Origin: a virus
DNA length: 52,342 nucleotides
Virus record (IMG/VR): IMGVR_UViG_3300006484_000013
Coordinates: 1 to 52,342 of that record
Reading direction: 5' to 3' (one strand)
The notes beneath the pieces were generated by a model. That model was not told the origin of the DNA. It did no database searches and saw only the letters and a program-made list of their open reading frames with translations. This document shows positions 16,847 to 23,261 of this stretch, in pieces (the first letter of the stretch is position 1; each line of letters starts with the position of its first letter). The position numbers and the translations under genes were made by a program.

Positions 16847-16877
16847 TTGGTATATTAAAGAATTATTAGTATATTTG
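16847..16877 (+). promoter_or_regulatory. Promoter for 16895
   Basis: TTG at 16847-16849, 20-base spacer, TATATTTG at 16870-16877, A-rich leader of 17 bases. A second TATATTTG at 16831-16838 lacks a correctly spaced TTG. Confidence 0.65.
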
Positions 16878-16894
16878 TAAAAAAGTAAATTAAA

Positions 16895-17257
16895 ATGGGG
16901 TATATTAAACATAATGCGATTATAGTTACTGGGTGGCAAGAAGATAAAGTACTAGAGGCACGAAATAAAGCTATTGAAATATTTGAAGAGCAATTTAGCG
17001 GTGAGCTTATTGAGCGTCATGGTAGTAAATTAATTGGTGAAATTATATCTGGTTTAACCAATGGACAATCTTCTTTCTTTATTGCACCAGATGGTAGTAA
17101 AGAGGGTTGGGACACTTCTAAAAATGGTGATATAGCCAGAGAACAATTCTGTAAGTGGTTGGATTCAGAGCAAGATAATTACTGTGATTATATCGAAGTA
17201 AGGTTTGGTGGTGATGATGAACATGAAAATATTGTACGTTCAACAAATACTCATTAG
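16895..17257 (+). CDS. Conserved phage hypothetical protein
   Basis: 120 residues. The start GYIKHNAIIVTGWQEDKV and the middle GLTNGQSSFFIAPDGSKEGWD look like a protein I associate with many phages, but with no known function. Soluble, acidic, ends DDEHENIVRSTNTH. It has its own promoter and is likely co-transcribed with the nucleotidyltransferase 23 bases downstream. Confidence 0.7.
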   Translation: MGYIKHNAIIVTGWQEDKVLEARNKAIEIFEEQFSGELIERHGSKLIGEIISGLTNGQSSFFIAPDGSKEGWDTSKNGDIAREQFCKWLDSEQDNYCDYIEVRFGGDDEHENIVRSTNTH

Positions 17258-17280
17258 TAATTTAAATTTAAAAAAGAATT

Positions 17281-18513
17281 ATGAAACAAATAACGCATGA
17301 ATTTTTAGTTGAAAATGGGTTAATCCTATTTGAAACAATAGTTGGGTCACAAGCGTATGGAACGCAGACACCAACATCTGATATAGACAAAAAATTTGTA
17401 TATATACTACCACAAGATTATATCTTAGGTACTGGGTATGTTGAACAAATAAACGTAAATAAAGATTACGTTGGGTGGGAAATTAGACGTTTCCTAGAAC
17501 TAATGGGTAGCAATAACCCAACAGTTTTAGAATTACTTAATAGCCCTGAAGATTGCATTGTATCTAAACATCCATTGTTTGATGATATACTAGCACATAA
17601 AGATGACTTTATTACACAGATTTGTAAGGATTCATTCGGTGGTTATGCTAGACAACAAATTAAGAAAGCGAAAGGTCTTGATAAGAAACAAAACTGGGAG
17701 AAAGACAAAGTAACTCGTAAAGATGTATTGGATTTCGTATACGTTATTGAGGGTGAAAAGTCTATACCATGGAAAATATGGTGCATGGATAAACCTAAAT
17801 ATAGTCAAGAATATATTAAGTATGAGAACAAATTTTGCGGCGTTGTAAATGTCCCAAATGCTAGAGATGTATATGCAGTTTATCATGATGAAGTTGCTCA
17901 AGCTTGTTTTTCTGAAAACTTATCTGAAGAAGATAGAGAAGAAGGTAAAAAGTATTATTCCGAACCTTATGCGTTAGGTTACAAAGGTCTTGTTAAAACT
18001 GATGAAGGTGCAAACGCTGCTGAATCCAACCAACTACGTCTTTCAAGCATACCAAAAGGTGAAACACCTATTTGTAATATCATCTATAACAAAGATGGTT
18101 ACACTATGCACTGCAAAGACTATAGAGAATATCAAGAATGGTTGGAAAACCGTAATGAGACTCGCTATGTTGAAACGCAAGAACATGGTCAACGCATCGA
18201 TGGTAAGAATATGATGCATTGTATTCGACTTATTAGAATGGCCCAAGAGATTGGTAGAGGTGAAGGTATTAATGTTCGTAGAGAAGATGCTCAAGAGTTA
18301 CTTGCAATTAGACGTGGTGAAGTTGATTTGGAAAATTTAATAGCAATGGCTGACCAGGCTATTGAAGAAATGGATAGTATATTTGATAATTCAGATTTAC
18401 CTAAAAAGGTTGATTCAAGATTAGTAGATGGGTTGTTAATTCATATTAGACGGGAATTCTATAATTTAGAAGATAGTACTACCTTATATAAAAGGATTCC
18501 CACTATCGATTAA
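17281..18513 (+). CDS. RlaP-type nucleotidyltransferase
   Basis: 410 residues. The polymerase-beta-type nucleotidyltransferase signature GSQAYGTQTPTSDIDKKF lies at 22-39, with catalytic acids D34 and D36. Length and the downstream layout match the RlaP family (RNA repair pathway Pol-beta family, Pfam PF10127), long known in phages and in RNA-ligase neighbourhoods. Its substrate is not established; the context suggests RNA 3'-end modification during repair. It converges with the minus-strand gene at 18484. Confidence 0.85.
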   Translation: MKQITHEFLVENGLILFETIVGSQAYGTQTPTSDIDKKFVYILPQDYILGTGYVEQINVNKDYVGWEIRRFLELMGSNNPTVLELLNSPEDCIVSKHPLFDDILAHKDDFITQICKDSFGGYARQQIKKAKGLDKKQNWEKDKVTRKDVLDFVYVIEGEKSIPWKIWCMDKPKYSQEYIKYENKFCGVVNVPNARDVYAVYHDEVAQACFSENLSEEDREEGKKYYSEPYALGYKGLVKTDEGANAAESNQLRLSSIPKGETPICNIIYNKDGYTMHCKDYREYQEWLENRNETRYVETQEHGQRIDGKNMMHCIRLIRMAQEIGRGEGINVRREDAQELLAIRRGEVDLENLIAMADQAIEEMDSIFDNSDLPKKVDSRLVDGLLIHIRREFYNLEDSTTLYKRIPTID

Positions 18514-18795
18514 ACATTGGAATGTATCATGCGCTTTTTGACAATCAGATATGAAATTAGTAATATCATTGTCATTAAGCGCAAACCATTCACCAACTAA
18601 TCGCTTTGAATTGTATTTTCTATGCAACCACTTCTCAACTTTGTTTGAAAATCTAGTTTCAAAAGTATTAACTATAATTATTTCAGAACCATTACCAGTT
18701 TGTAAATCACTTTTTCGTTTATTAGTTACGTTTTTTGTGACACCAATTTTAAATTGTGTCCATTCTTCATTTGCTAGTAAATATACCTTATCCAT
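18484..18795 (-). CDS. T5orf172/GIY-YIG-like nuclease
   Basis: 103 residues from the methionine at 18795. The pattern VYLLANEEWTQFKIGVTKN...KRKSDLQTGN...HRKYNSKRLVGEWF is that of the T5orf172/MUG113 branch of GIY-YIG nucleases. It is small and without a separate DNA-binding domain. It overlaps the end of the RlaP gene by 30 bases tail-to-tail, consistent with insertion of a selfish gene at a gene end. Confidence 0.7.
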   Translation of the reverse strand: MDKVYLLANEEWTQFKIGVTKNVTNKRKSDLQTGNGSEIIIVNTFETRFSNKVEKWLHRKYNSKRLVGEWFALNDNDITNFISDCQKAHDTFQCLIDSGNPFI

Positions 18796-18857
18796 TGGGT
18801 AAATTATAATCAAATTTGGTTAAATTGTAAATAAAAAAAATATTTTTACATAAAAAC

Positions 18858-18888
18858 TTGACAAATTAAAAAACTTTTAGTATATTTG
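18858..18888 (+). promoter_or_regulatory. Strong promoter of mini-gene cassette A
   Basis: TTGAC at 18858, 20-base spacer, TATATTTG at 18881-18888. The segment ACTTTTAGTATATTTGCATA and the following TATTTAAT are shared almost exactly with the promoters at 21225 and 30488. Confidence 0.8.
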
Positions 18889-18924
18889 CATATATTTAAT
18901 TAAAACGATTAAAAAATTAATACG

Positions 18925-18999
18925 ATGAAAACAATTAACAACATTTTGGTACTTAACTTATGTCTACTTTTAGTGGTAGTCAGTTTCGGGCTGTGTTGA
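18925..18999 (+). CDS. 24-residue hydrophobic peptide (mini-gene A)
   Basis: ATG to TGA encodes 24 residues with an all-hydrophobic core (ILVLNLCLLLVVVSFGLC), enough for one membrane span. It has its own strong promoter and is followed 29 bases later by a terminator, making a self-contained unit. The Leu/Val/Cys-rich sequence would also suit a leader peptide for attenuation of the tRNA-Cys downstream, but that is speculation. Confidence 0.6.
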   Translation: MKTINNILVLNLCLLLVVVSFGLC

Positions 19000-19028
19000 T
19001 AGTTTAATAATAAATAAACAATATTCAC

Positions 19029-19060
19029 AACCCGAAGCGATTAGTCACTTCGGGTTTTTT
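19029..19060 (+). terminator. Rho-independent terminator of mini-gene A
   Basis: AACCCGAAG pairs with CTTCGGGTT (nine base pairs) around a 10-base loop, followed by a T-run. It lies just seven bases before tRNA-Cys. Confidence 0.88.
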
Positions 19061-19067
19061 GTTTAAT

Positions 19068-19140
19068 GCTGGGATGGTCGAGTGGCTTTAGGCAGTGGAT
19101 TGCAAATCCACATACGGGGGTTCAAATCCCTCTCCCAGCT
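19068..19140 (+). tRNA. tRNA-Cys (GCA)
   Basis: Acceptor GCTGGGA pairs with TCCCAGC. Anticodon arm GTGGA-TTGCAAA-TCCAC gives GCA. T-arm GGGGG-TTCAAAT-CCCTC. No encoded CCA. It follows a terminator, so it depends on read-through or an unrecognised start. Confidence 0.92.
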
Positions 19141-19154
19141 CAAAAAGATAGATT

Positions 19155-19313
19155 ATGGAAAGAAAAGATAATGAGGGGAAAGTAGTATTAACGGGAACAT
19201 ATAAAGGGTCATATGAAAATTTTAGACATGTTAGAGCTGATAAAAATAATAAGATTAGTTTAAATACTATAAAGTTACTCTTTAAACGAAGAAAAAAAAA
19301 TGGTTATGTTTAA
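19155..19313 (+). CDS. Small basic hypothetical protein
   Basis: 52 residues with a basic C-terminus (LLFKRRKKNGYV). It overlaps the next gene by 14 bases in another frame, the arrangement seen throughout this genome, which supports it. No family recognised. Confidence 0.5.
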   Translation: MERKDNEGKVVLTGTYKGSYENFRHVRADKNNKISLNTIKLLFKRRKKNGYV

Positions 19314-19629
19314 TGAAACTGAAATAAAAAAAGACTTATTTAAGTCAAAAGCAATGGCTAAGTTTAGTCACTATATTGCTGGTAACTTGTATTACAACAT
19401 TGAAGTGTTTGGTGATATATACGAGTTTCCAATTTCAACAGTTGATGTAAAGGTTAGATATCATGTATCAACTTTAGAAGTTGATGCAGAAGTTAAGGAG
19501 TCAGATGTGGTCACAACATTGTCTGAAGACCTTGGAACAACTACTTTCTACAGTGAAATGAGAGGCTCCGAGCTTAACAGATGGATTAGTAAAGCCATAA
19601 AGAATGAAACATTTATAAAGGTAGGTTAA
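19300..19629 (+). CDS. Hypothetical protein
   Basis: 109 residues; an ATG at 19306 is an equally good start. Beta-rich middle (YNIEVFGDIYEFPISTVDVKV) and a helical end. No signal peptide or membrane span. A short inverted repeat (GTAGGTT/AACCTAC) follows its stop, directly before tRNA-Val. Confidence 0.65.
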   Translation: MVMFNETEIKKDLFKSKAMAKFSHYIAGNLYYNIEVFGDIYEFPISTVDVKVRYHVSTLEVDAEVKESDVVTTLSEDLGTTTFYSEMRGSELNRWISKAIKNETFIKVG

Positions 19630-19640
19630 ACCTACCATAT

Positions 19641-19714
19641 ACATCCTTAGCTCAGTTGGTTAGAGCATTCGGTTTACATCCGAAGGGTCGTAGGTTCGAA
19701 TCCTACAGGGTGTA
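19641..19714 (+). tRNA. tRNA-Val (TAC)
   Basis: Acceptor ACATCCT pairs with AGGGTGT. Anticodon arm TTCGG-TTTACAT-CCGAA gives TAC. D-arm and T-arm (GTAGG-TTCGAAT-CCTAC) are canonical. Confidence 0.93.
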
Positions 19715-19760
19715 CTAGCGGTTAGCACTATACGATATGGATGGGTAGGAAGTGCAAAAT

Positions 19761-19840
19761 GGTCCGATGGTGAAATTGGTATACACGCTGTGTTTAAGCC
19801 GCAGTTCTTCGGAGTGAGGGTTCGAGTCCCTCTCGGACTA
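19761..19840 (+). tRNA. tRNA-Leu (TAA)
   Basis: Acceptor GGTCCGA pairs with TCGGACT. Anticodon stem CTGTG/CGCAG holds loop TTTAAGC, giving TAA. The variable arm (TTCTTCGGA) is short for a class II tRNA. T-arm GAGGG-TTCGAGT-CCCTC. The spacer before it holds a GCACT/AGTGC hairpin. Confidence 0.85.
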
Positions 19841-19845
19841 CCATA

Positions 19846-19946
19846 GATTGAATGATGGAATTGATAGACATGCCTCGATAACCTGGGGTGGTAGCATTAG
19901 AGGTCTAACAAAGGCTACTGTGTAGGTTTGAGACCTACTTCAATCT
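19846..19946 (+). tRNA. Class II tRNA-like gene with abnormal anticodon loop
   Basis: 101 bases. Acceptor GATTGAA pairs perfectly with TTCAATC, the T-arm is GTAGG-TTTGAGA-CCTAC, and a long variable arm is closed by GTAGC/GCTAC. The anticodon stem CCTCG/TGGGG leaves a six-base loop ATAACC, or CCTC/GGGG leaves an eight-base loop containing TAA. Architecture is Leu/Ser-type. The anticodon cannot be assigned safely; a TAA reading would duplicate tRNA-Leu at 19761. Confidence 0.6.
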
Positions 19947-19951
19947 TAAAT

Positions 19952-20035
19952 GCGGATATGGGGGAATTGGTAGACCCGCACGGCTTAGACCCGTGTTCTG
20001 AAATATGATTGTCGGTTCGAGTCCGACTATCCGTA
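19952..20035 (+). tRNA. tRNA-Leu (TAG)
   Basis: Acceptor GCGGATA pairs with TATCCGT. Anticodon arm CACGG-CTTAGAC-CCGTG gives TAG. Long variable arm; T-arm GTCGG-TTCGAGT-CCGAC. Confidence 0.92.
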
Positions 20036-20039
20036 CAAT

Positions 20040-20070
20040 ATGGTCAGCAAGGTGTTGACCATTTTTATTT
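20040..20070 (+). terminator. Rho-independent terminator after tRNA group
   Basis: ATGGTCA pairs with TGACCAT around a nine-base loop, followed by TTTTTATTTTT. It closes the Val-Leu-Leu tRNA transcript. Confidence 0.8.
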
Positions 20071-20089
20071 TTAGTATATATTTATTAAT

Positions 20090-20236
20090 ATGAAAAAATT
20101 ACTATTACTAGCAATAATACTAGCATCTTGTGCTACAAAGAAAACATCATGTGATGCTTATGGTTTAAATAATCAAAAAAATAATCAAATAAATTTGGAT
20201 AGTACAAAAATAGTTATTATATTTGATAAAGTTTAA
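20090..20236 (+). CDS. Small lipoprotein
   Basis: 48 residues. The start MKKLLLLAIILASC is a lipoprotein signal with lipobox L-A-S-C and the acylated cysteine at position 14. The mature part is short and Asn/Lys-rich with a second cysteine. A tiny outer-membrane lipoprotein could be an o-spanin or a superinfection-exclusion protein; there is no decisive evidence. Followed at 11 bases by a membrane protein. Confidence 0.65.
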   Translation: MKKLLLLAIILASCATKKTSCDAYGLNNQKNNQINLDSTKIVIIFDKV

Positions 20237-20247
20237 ATATTTATAAT

Positions 20248-20568
20248 ATGATAGCAATTACACTTTTAGGGTTTGTTCTAGTAACATTAATCACTAGAAT
20301 TATTGAGTTTAGGTTATTTATGAAAAATTTATCTAAACTTTGTTACAAATATGATTGGAAATATGTCAATAAACACCCAATGTGTTTATTGGATATAATG
20401 GAAAATAGAAAAAGTTATTATGTGACTAGTGAATGGTCAGCTTATAATTTCTTATTTCTAAATGGACCAAGACCATTAAGTATGTTTCTATCATTTAAAA
20501 AATTGACAATTGAATGTCAATACAATAAAGAAGTAATTGATAGATTAAAAGAATATGAGATTAAGTGA
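20248..20568 (+). CDS. Single-span membrane protein
   Basis: 106 residues. Residues about 2-22 are a membrane span (ITLLGFVLVTLITRIIEF). The rest is a compact aromatic, basic domain with no coiled coil, so it does not look like an i-spanin despite following a small lipoprotein gene. Overlaps the next gene by 14 bases. Confidence 0.65.
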   Translation: MIAITLLGFVLVTLITRIIEFRLFMKNLSKLCYKYDWKYVNKHPMCLLDIMENRKSYYVTSEWSAYNFLFLNGPRPLSMFLSFKKLTIECQYNKEVIDRLKEYEIK

Positions 20569-21205
20569 GATTTATATAAACGAATTTTTTTTAAAAGAAT
20601 TTTGGAAAAACGTAAGTGAGGATTTAGTAAATGAAGTTGACACTAGTGGTTTAAACACATTATTAAGTAAAGCTGATGAATTAATTTTTAAAAAATTTGG
20701 TATAGTACCCAATAATAAATCGTACTTCATTGGTGGGTCAGCTAGATTGTATTTGTACCCCAAATTAAGAGACGCATTTGGATTAAGTGGTACTATTGGT
20801 GATTTAGATATAGTGATACCAGATGAGCAACTTTGGATAAATGCTGGACTACAGGAAGAATTAAAAAATGGTGGTATATATAGACCAACATCAGACGGTT
20901 CAATTGAAGCTTTTACTATTTGGGACCCATCAAAAGCTGGAGGTTCATATGCTGATGTAAGAGTTAGGTCAACAAATGAAATTTTAGATAGTGCTGAATT
21001 AATTGATGGTTACTATTACATGAGTATATCAGATGTTGCTGATTATAAAACAAAATTATCTAGAGATAAAGAACAAGAAGTTGTTAATCTTATAAATCAG
21101 TATAAAGAAAGTAATACTGAAAGTAGACAAACTTTTTTAAGACAAATAGTAAACGCTATAGGTATTAATAATGCTAAGGATTTCCTAGGTAAAATAAGAA
21201 AATAA
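20555..21205 (+). CDS. Nucleotidyltransferase-fold protein
   Basis: 216 residues. FIGGSARLY (58-66) and GDLDIVIPD (82-90, acids D83 and D85) match the polymerase-beta-type nucleotidyltransferase signature. The start MRLSEIYINEFF contains an I-N-E step, weakly reminiscent of capsid-targeting peptides elsewhere in the window. Substrate unknown. It overlaps the previous gene by 14 bases. Confidence 0.65.
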   Translation: MRLSEIYINEFFLKEFWKNVSEDLVNEVDTSGLNTLLSKADELIFKKFGIVPNNKSYFIGGSARLYLYPKLRDAFGLSGTIGDLDIVIPDEQLWINAGLQEELKNGGIYRPTSDGSIEAFTIWDPSKAGGSYADVRVRSTNEILDSAELIDGYYYMSISDVADYKTKLSRDKEQEVVNLINQYKESNTESRQTFLRQIVNAIGINNAKDFLGKIRK

Positions 21206-21224
21206 AAAAAAGTTTTAAAAAAAC

Positions 21225-21255
21225 TTGACAAATAAAAAAACTTTTAGTATATTTG
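21225..21255 (+). promoter_or_regulatory. Strong promoter of mini-gene cassette B
   Basis: TTGACA at 21225, 20-base spacer, TATATTTG at 21248-21255, then the conserved CATATATTTAAT start of transcript shared with cassettes A and C. Confidence 0.8.
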
Positions 21256-21290
21256 CATATATTTAATTAGAACACGAATAAAAAAACACA

Positions 21291-21380
21291 ATGAGAACAT
21301 TAACTAACATATTTGATTTTGCATTTTTTGCAGCCGAGGCGGATGAAAGCTTGGGAAGGTCAACTATTGTCATAAGTTAA
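21291..21380 (+). CDS. 29-residue peptide (mini-gene B)
   Basis: Peptide beginning MRTLTNIFDFAFFAAEADES, mixed hydrophobic and acidic, not a clear membrane span. It has a dedicated promoter and terminator. It shares regulation but not sequence with mini-genes A and C. Confidence 0.55.
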   Translation: MRTLTNIFDFAFFAAEADESLGRSTIVIS

Positions 21381-21403
21381 CGTAATTGTTTAACATAATT
21401 GAT

Positions 21404-21437
21404 AAAAGCTCTGACCTAAAAATCAGAGCTTTTTTTG
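21404..21437 (+). terminator. Rho-independent terminator of mini-gene B
   Basis: AAAGCTCTGA pairs with TCAGAGCTTT around an eight-base loop, followed by a T-run. Confidence 0.85.
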
Positions 21438-21472
21438 TTTACATAAAAAATAAAAAAAAAGTATAAAAATAT

Positions 21473-21503
21473 TTGTTTATTTAAAATATTGTTTATATCT
21501 TTG
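21473..21503 (+). promoter_or_regulatory. Promoter of second tRNA array
   Basis: TTG at 21473-21475, 20-base spacer, TATCTTTG at 21496-21503. tRNA-Phe starts 12 bases further on, so this drives the array 21516-22464. Confidence 0.7.
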
Positions 21504-21515
21504 TAAAAGTAAAAT

Positions 21516-21592
21516 GGGAATGTAGCTCAGTTGGTAGTAGCACTAGATTGAAGCTCTAGGTGTCGTGGGTTCGAGTCCCACTGTTCCCACCA
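21516..21592 (+). tRNA. tRNA-Phe (GAA), CCA encoded
   Basis: Acceptor GGGAATG pairs with TGTTCCC and is followed by ACCA. Anticodon arm CTAGA-TTGAAGC-TCTAG gives GAA. T-arm GTGGG-TTCGAGT-CCCAC. Confidence 0.93.
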
Positions 21593-21595
21593 AAT

Positions 21596-21667
21596 GCTGG
21601 TATCGTCTAACGGTTAGGACATATGGTTTTCAACCATAAAATCGGAGTTCGATTCTCCGTATCAGTA
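21596..21667 (+). tRNA. tRNA-Glu (TTC)
   Basis: Acceptor GCTGGTA pairs with TATCAGT. Anticodon arm TATGG-TTTTCAA-CCATA gives TTC. T-arm CGGAG-TTCGATT-CTCCG. Starts three bases after the CCA of tRNA-Phe. Confidence 0.9.
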
Positions 21668-21739
21668 CTATCAAGCAAGTACTGCAATACTTGCAAGAGA
21701 GCCAATGATTGATGATTGCAGTCAGATAAAGTTGGTTTA

Positions 21740-21807
21740 GTGAGTTCGTCTAATGGTCAGGATGGCCGCAGTGAGCGGTTGATATGGGTTCGAGTCCCAT
21801 ACTCACA
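21740..21807 (+). tRNA. tRNA-His (GTG), atypical loop
   Basis: Acceptor GTGAGT pairs with ACTCAC. Anticodon stem GGCCG/CGGTT holds loop CAGTGAG, giving GTG but with A instead of U at position 33. T-arm ATGGG-TTCGAGT-CCCAT is normal. The spacer before it contains the hairpin GCAAGTA/TACTTGC (21675-21694). Confidence 0.7.
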
Positions 21808-21874
21808 ACGATGTAGGGTTTTATACTTTTATATTTCCTAGACGCTGAATAGCTGAGAAAGAAAAAGTAACTTT

Positions 21875-21950
21875 GGATGTGAGGTCAAACGGTTAAGATG
21901 TCTGCCTGTCACGCAGTTCGGAGCGGGTTCAACTCCCGTCACGTCCGCCA
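21875..21950 (+). tRNA. tRNA-Asp (GTC), CCA encoded
   Basis: Acceptor GGATGTG pairs with CACGTCC, followed by GCCA. Anticodon loop CTGTCAC gives GTC on stem CTGC/GCAG. T-arm GCGGG-TTCAACT-CCCGT. Confidence 0.88.
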
Positions 21951-21993
21951 CATAGTTAAAAGATTCTATGATACTATTAAAAATCTTAATTTT

Positions 21994-22067
21994 GGGGCTA
22001 TGGTGACAACTGGCTAACACACCGCACTTGCAATGCGGAGATGGGGTATCATACACCCCTAGCTCCA
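21994..22067 (+). tRNA. tRNA-Ala (TGC), unusual T-loop
   Basis: Acceptor GGGGCTA pairs with TAGCTCC. Anticodon arm CCGCA-CTTGCAA-TGCGG gives TGC. The T-stem GGGGT/ACCCC is intact but the T-loop reads ATCATAC instead of TTCRANN, so the usual T54-A58 elements are missing. Confidence 0.8.
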
Positions 22068-22111
22068 CATAACTGGTTATAAGATTCCAGGTAATTACAA
22101 AAATCTTATTT

Positions 22112-22254
22112 GGGGGATTAGCTCAGTTGGTAGAGTAGTAACTATAGTTACCATTGAAGATAGGGTGTTTGAGATTCAGAAGTACAATGAATTAGCCTGA
22201 TAAATAGATGTGGGGATAACCCCATGGCCACAGGTTCGAGTCCTGTATCCTCCA
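22112..22254 (+). tRNA. tRNA-like gene with ~70-base internal insertion
   Basis: Acceptor GGGGGAT pairs with ATCCTCC, the D-arm (GCTC...GAGT) and T-arm (ACAGG-TTCGAGT-CCTGT) are canonical, but the two halves are 143 bases apart in total. Between D-arm and T-arm lie a GTAAC/GTTAC hairpin, a CATTG/CAATG hairpin and finally TGGGG-ATAA-CCCCA, an anticodon stem with only a four-base loop. Too short for a group I intron. Either a decayed tRNA or an unusual tRNA-shaped RNA. Confidence 0.5.
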
Positions 22255-22258
22255 CAAC

Positions 22259-22385
22259 GGTGTTGTTGGCGAGTATTCCGTTCGATTCGGATTTGGTCTT
22301 GGTGGCTGTGTGGTTCGAGTCCACGTTAAATAATAGGTAACACAATAGGAGGCATCCGCTCATGGGTTCGAGTCCCTTAACATCG
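22259..22385 (+). tRNA. Composite tRNA-like sequence with two T-arms
   Basis: GGTGTTG pairs with TAACATC over 127 bases. Inside are two T-arm sequences, GTGG-TTCGAGT-CCAC and ATGGG-TTCGAGT-CCCTT, and one anticodon-like arm TCCG-TTCGATT-CGGA that would read CGA. It looks like the fusion of two tRNA genes by deletion. Function doubtful. Confidence 0.4.
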
Positions 22386-22391
22386 ACAAAT

Positions 22392-22464
22392 TGGGATATA
22401 GTTTAATTGGTTAGAACGCCACCTAGACGGGTGGAAACACGGGGTTCGAAACCCCTTATCTCAA
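22392..22464 (+). tRNA. tRNA-like gene with six-base anticodon loop
   Basis: Acceptor TGGGATA pairs with TATCTCA; D-arm and T-arm (GGGG-TTCGAAA-CCCC) are normal and total length is 73. The perfect anticodon stem CCACC/GGTGG leaves loop TAGACG, one base short. The likely triplet is GAC (Val) with A33, or AGA if the stem shifts. Not assigned. Confidence 0.6.
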
Positions 22465-22491
22465 CTAAAATCAAAAAAAATTAAAAAATAT

Positions 22492-22522
22492 TTGTTTAAT
22501 TGAAATATTATACATATCTTTG
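22492..22522 (+). promoter_or_regulatory. Promoter of ABC/envelope operon
   Basis: TTG at 22492-22494, 20-base spacer, TATCTTTG at 22515-22522. The 41-base leader ends in an A-rich tract (GAAAAAAAGAAAAAAA) before ATGGG, nearly the same as the leader at 24470. Confidence 0.75.
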
Positions 22523-22563
22523 TCAGGTAATTAAAAATATTATTAACGAAAAAAAGAAAAAAA

Positions 22564-23259
22564 ATGGGATTAAAAGATTTGTTCTTTATTAACAATGAGG
22601 AAGAAAAAAAACCAGAAACTGTTGCACCTATCGTAACAGAAGCAGTTAAGTTTCCAGGGGTAAACGAAACTTCGAATATGATACCACCCACTACATTTCC
22701 AAATGTAACACCAACAGTTGCATCTATTAATAACCCTTCATGTCAACCACATTTAGAAAAAATCATTCAGTTATATGAATCTGGTTTTGATGGTTTGAAT
22801 CAAGCTGGTTATGATTTCTATGAATTCTATAAAGCTGTGGTTAGTGGTGGTATTGATAATCCACAAGTTTATGCTATGGCCTTAAGTATGGGTAAAGCTA
22901 TGGATGGTAATGTATCTAAAGAATCATTATTATCTCAATCTCAATACTATTTTGATGAGATTATGAAAGTTCATAAAAGTTACGTTGATAACGGTACAAC
23001 TAAGAAAAATCAGTTGTTAAGTACTAAAGAAAACGAAAGAAGTCAATTGTCTAGTGAACTTGATGGTTTGAAAATGCAAATGGAAGCAATCAGCAATCAA
23101 ATTGTATCAAAACAATCATCACTTTCAGAAATTGATAATAAATATGCAAACGAATTAACTGAAGTAGATTGCAAATTAATGGCTAATGATGTAGCTAAAG
23201 ATAAAATACTGTCATCAATTAACGCAGTAAAACAAGGTTTAACTAATAATTTAAAGTAA
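22564..23259 (+). CDS. Coiled-coil protein of envelope operon
   Basis: 231 residues. A proline- and threonine-rich N-terminus (residues about 15-60) precedes a helical domain and a coiled coil (about 140-200, ENERSQLSSELDGLKMQM). No membrane span or signal peptide, so cytoplasmic. It starts the operon and ends two bases before a membrane protein with its own coiled coil; the two may interact. No known family. Confidence 0.7.
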   Translation: MGLKDLFFINNEEEKKPETVAPIVTEAVKFPGVNETSNMIPPTTFPNVTPTVASINNPSCQPHLEKIIQLYESGFDGLNQAGYDFYEFYKAVVSGGIDNPQVYAMALSMGKAMDGNVSKESLLSQSQYYFDEIMKVHKSYVDNGTTKKNQLLSTKENERSQLSSELDGLKMQMEAISNQIVSKQSSLSEIDNKYANELTEVDCKLMANDVAKDKILSSINAVKQGLTNNLK

Positions 23260-23261
23260 AA

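Noticed and set aside
22112-22254. Group I intron in a tRNA anticodon loop
   Set aside because: The insertion is only about 70 bases, lies between D-arm and anticodon stem, and lacks the conserved P3-P8 core.
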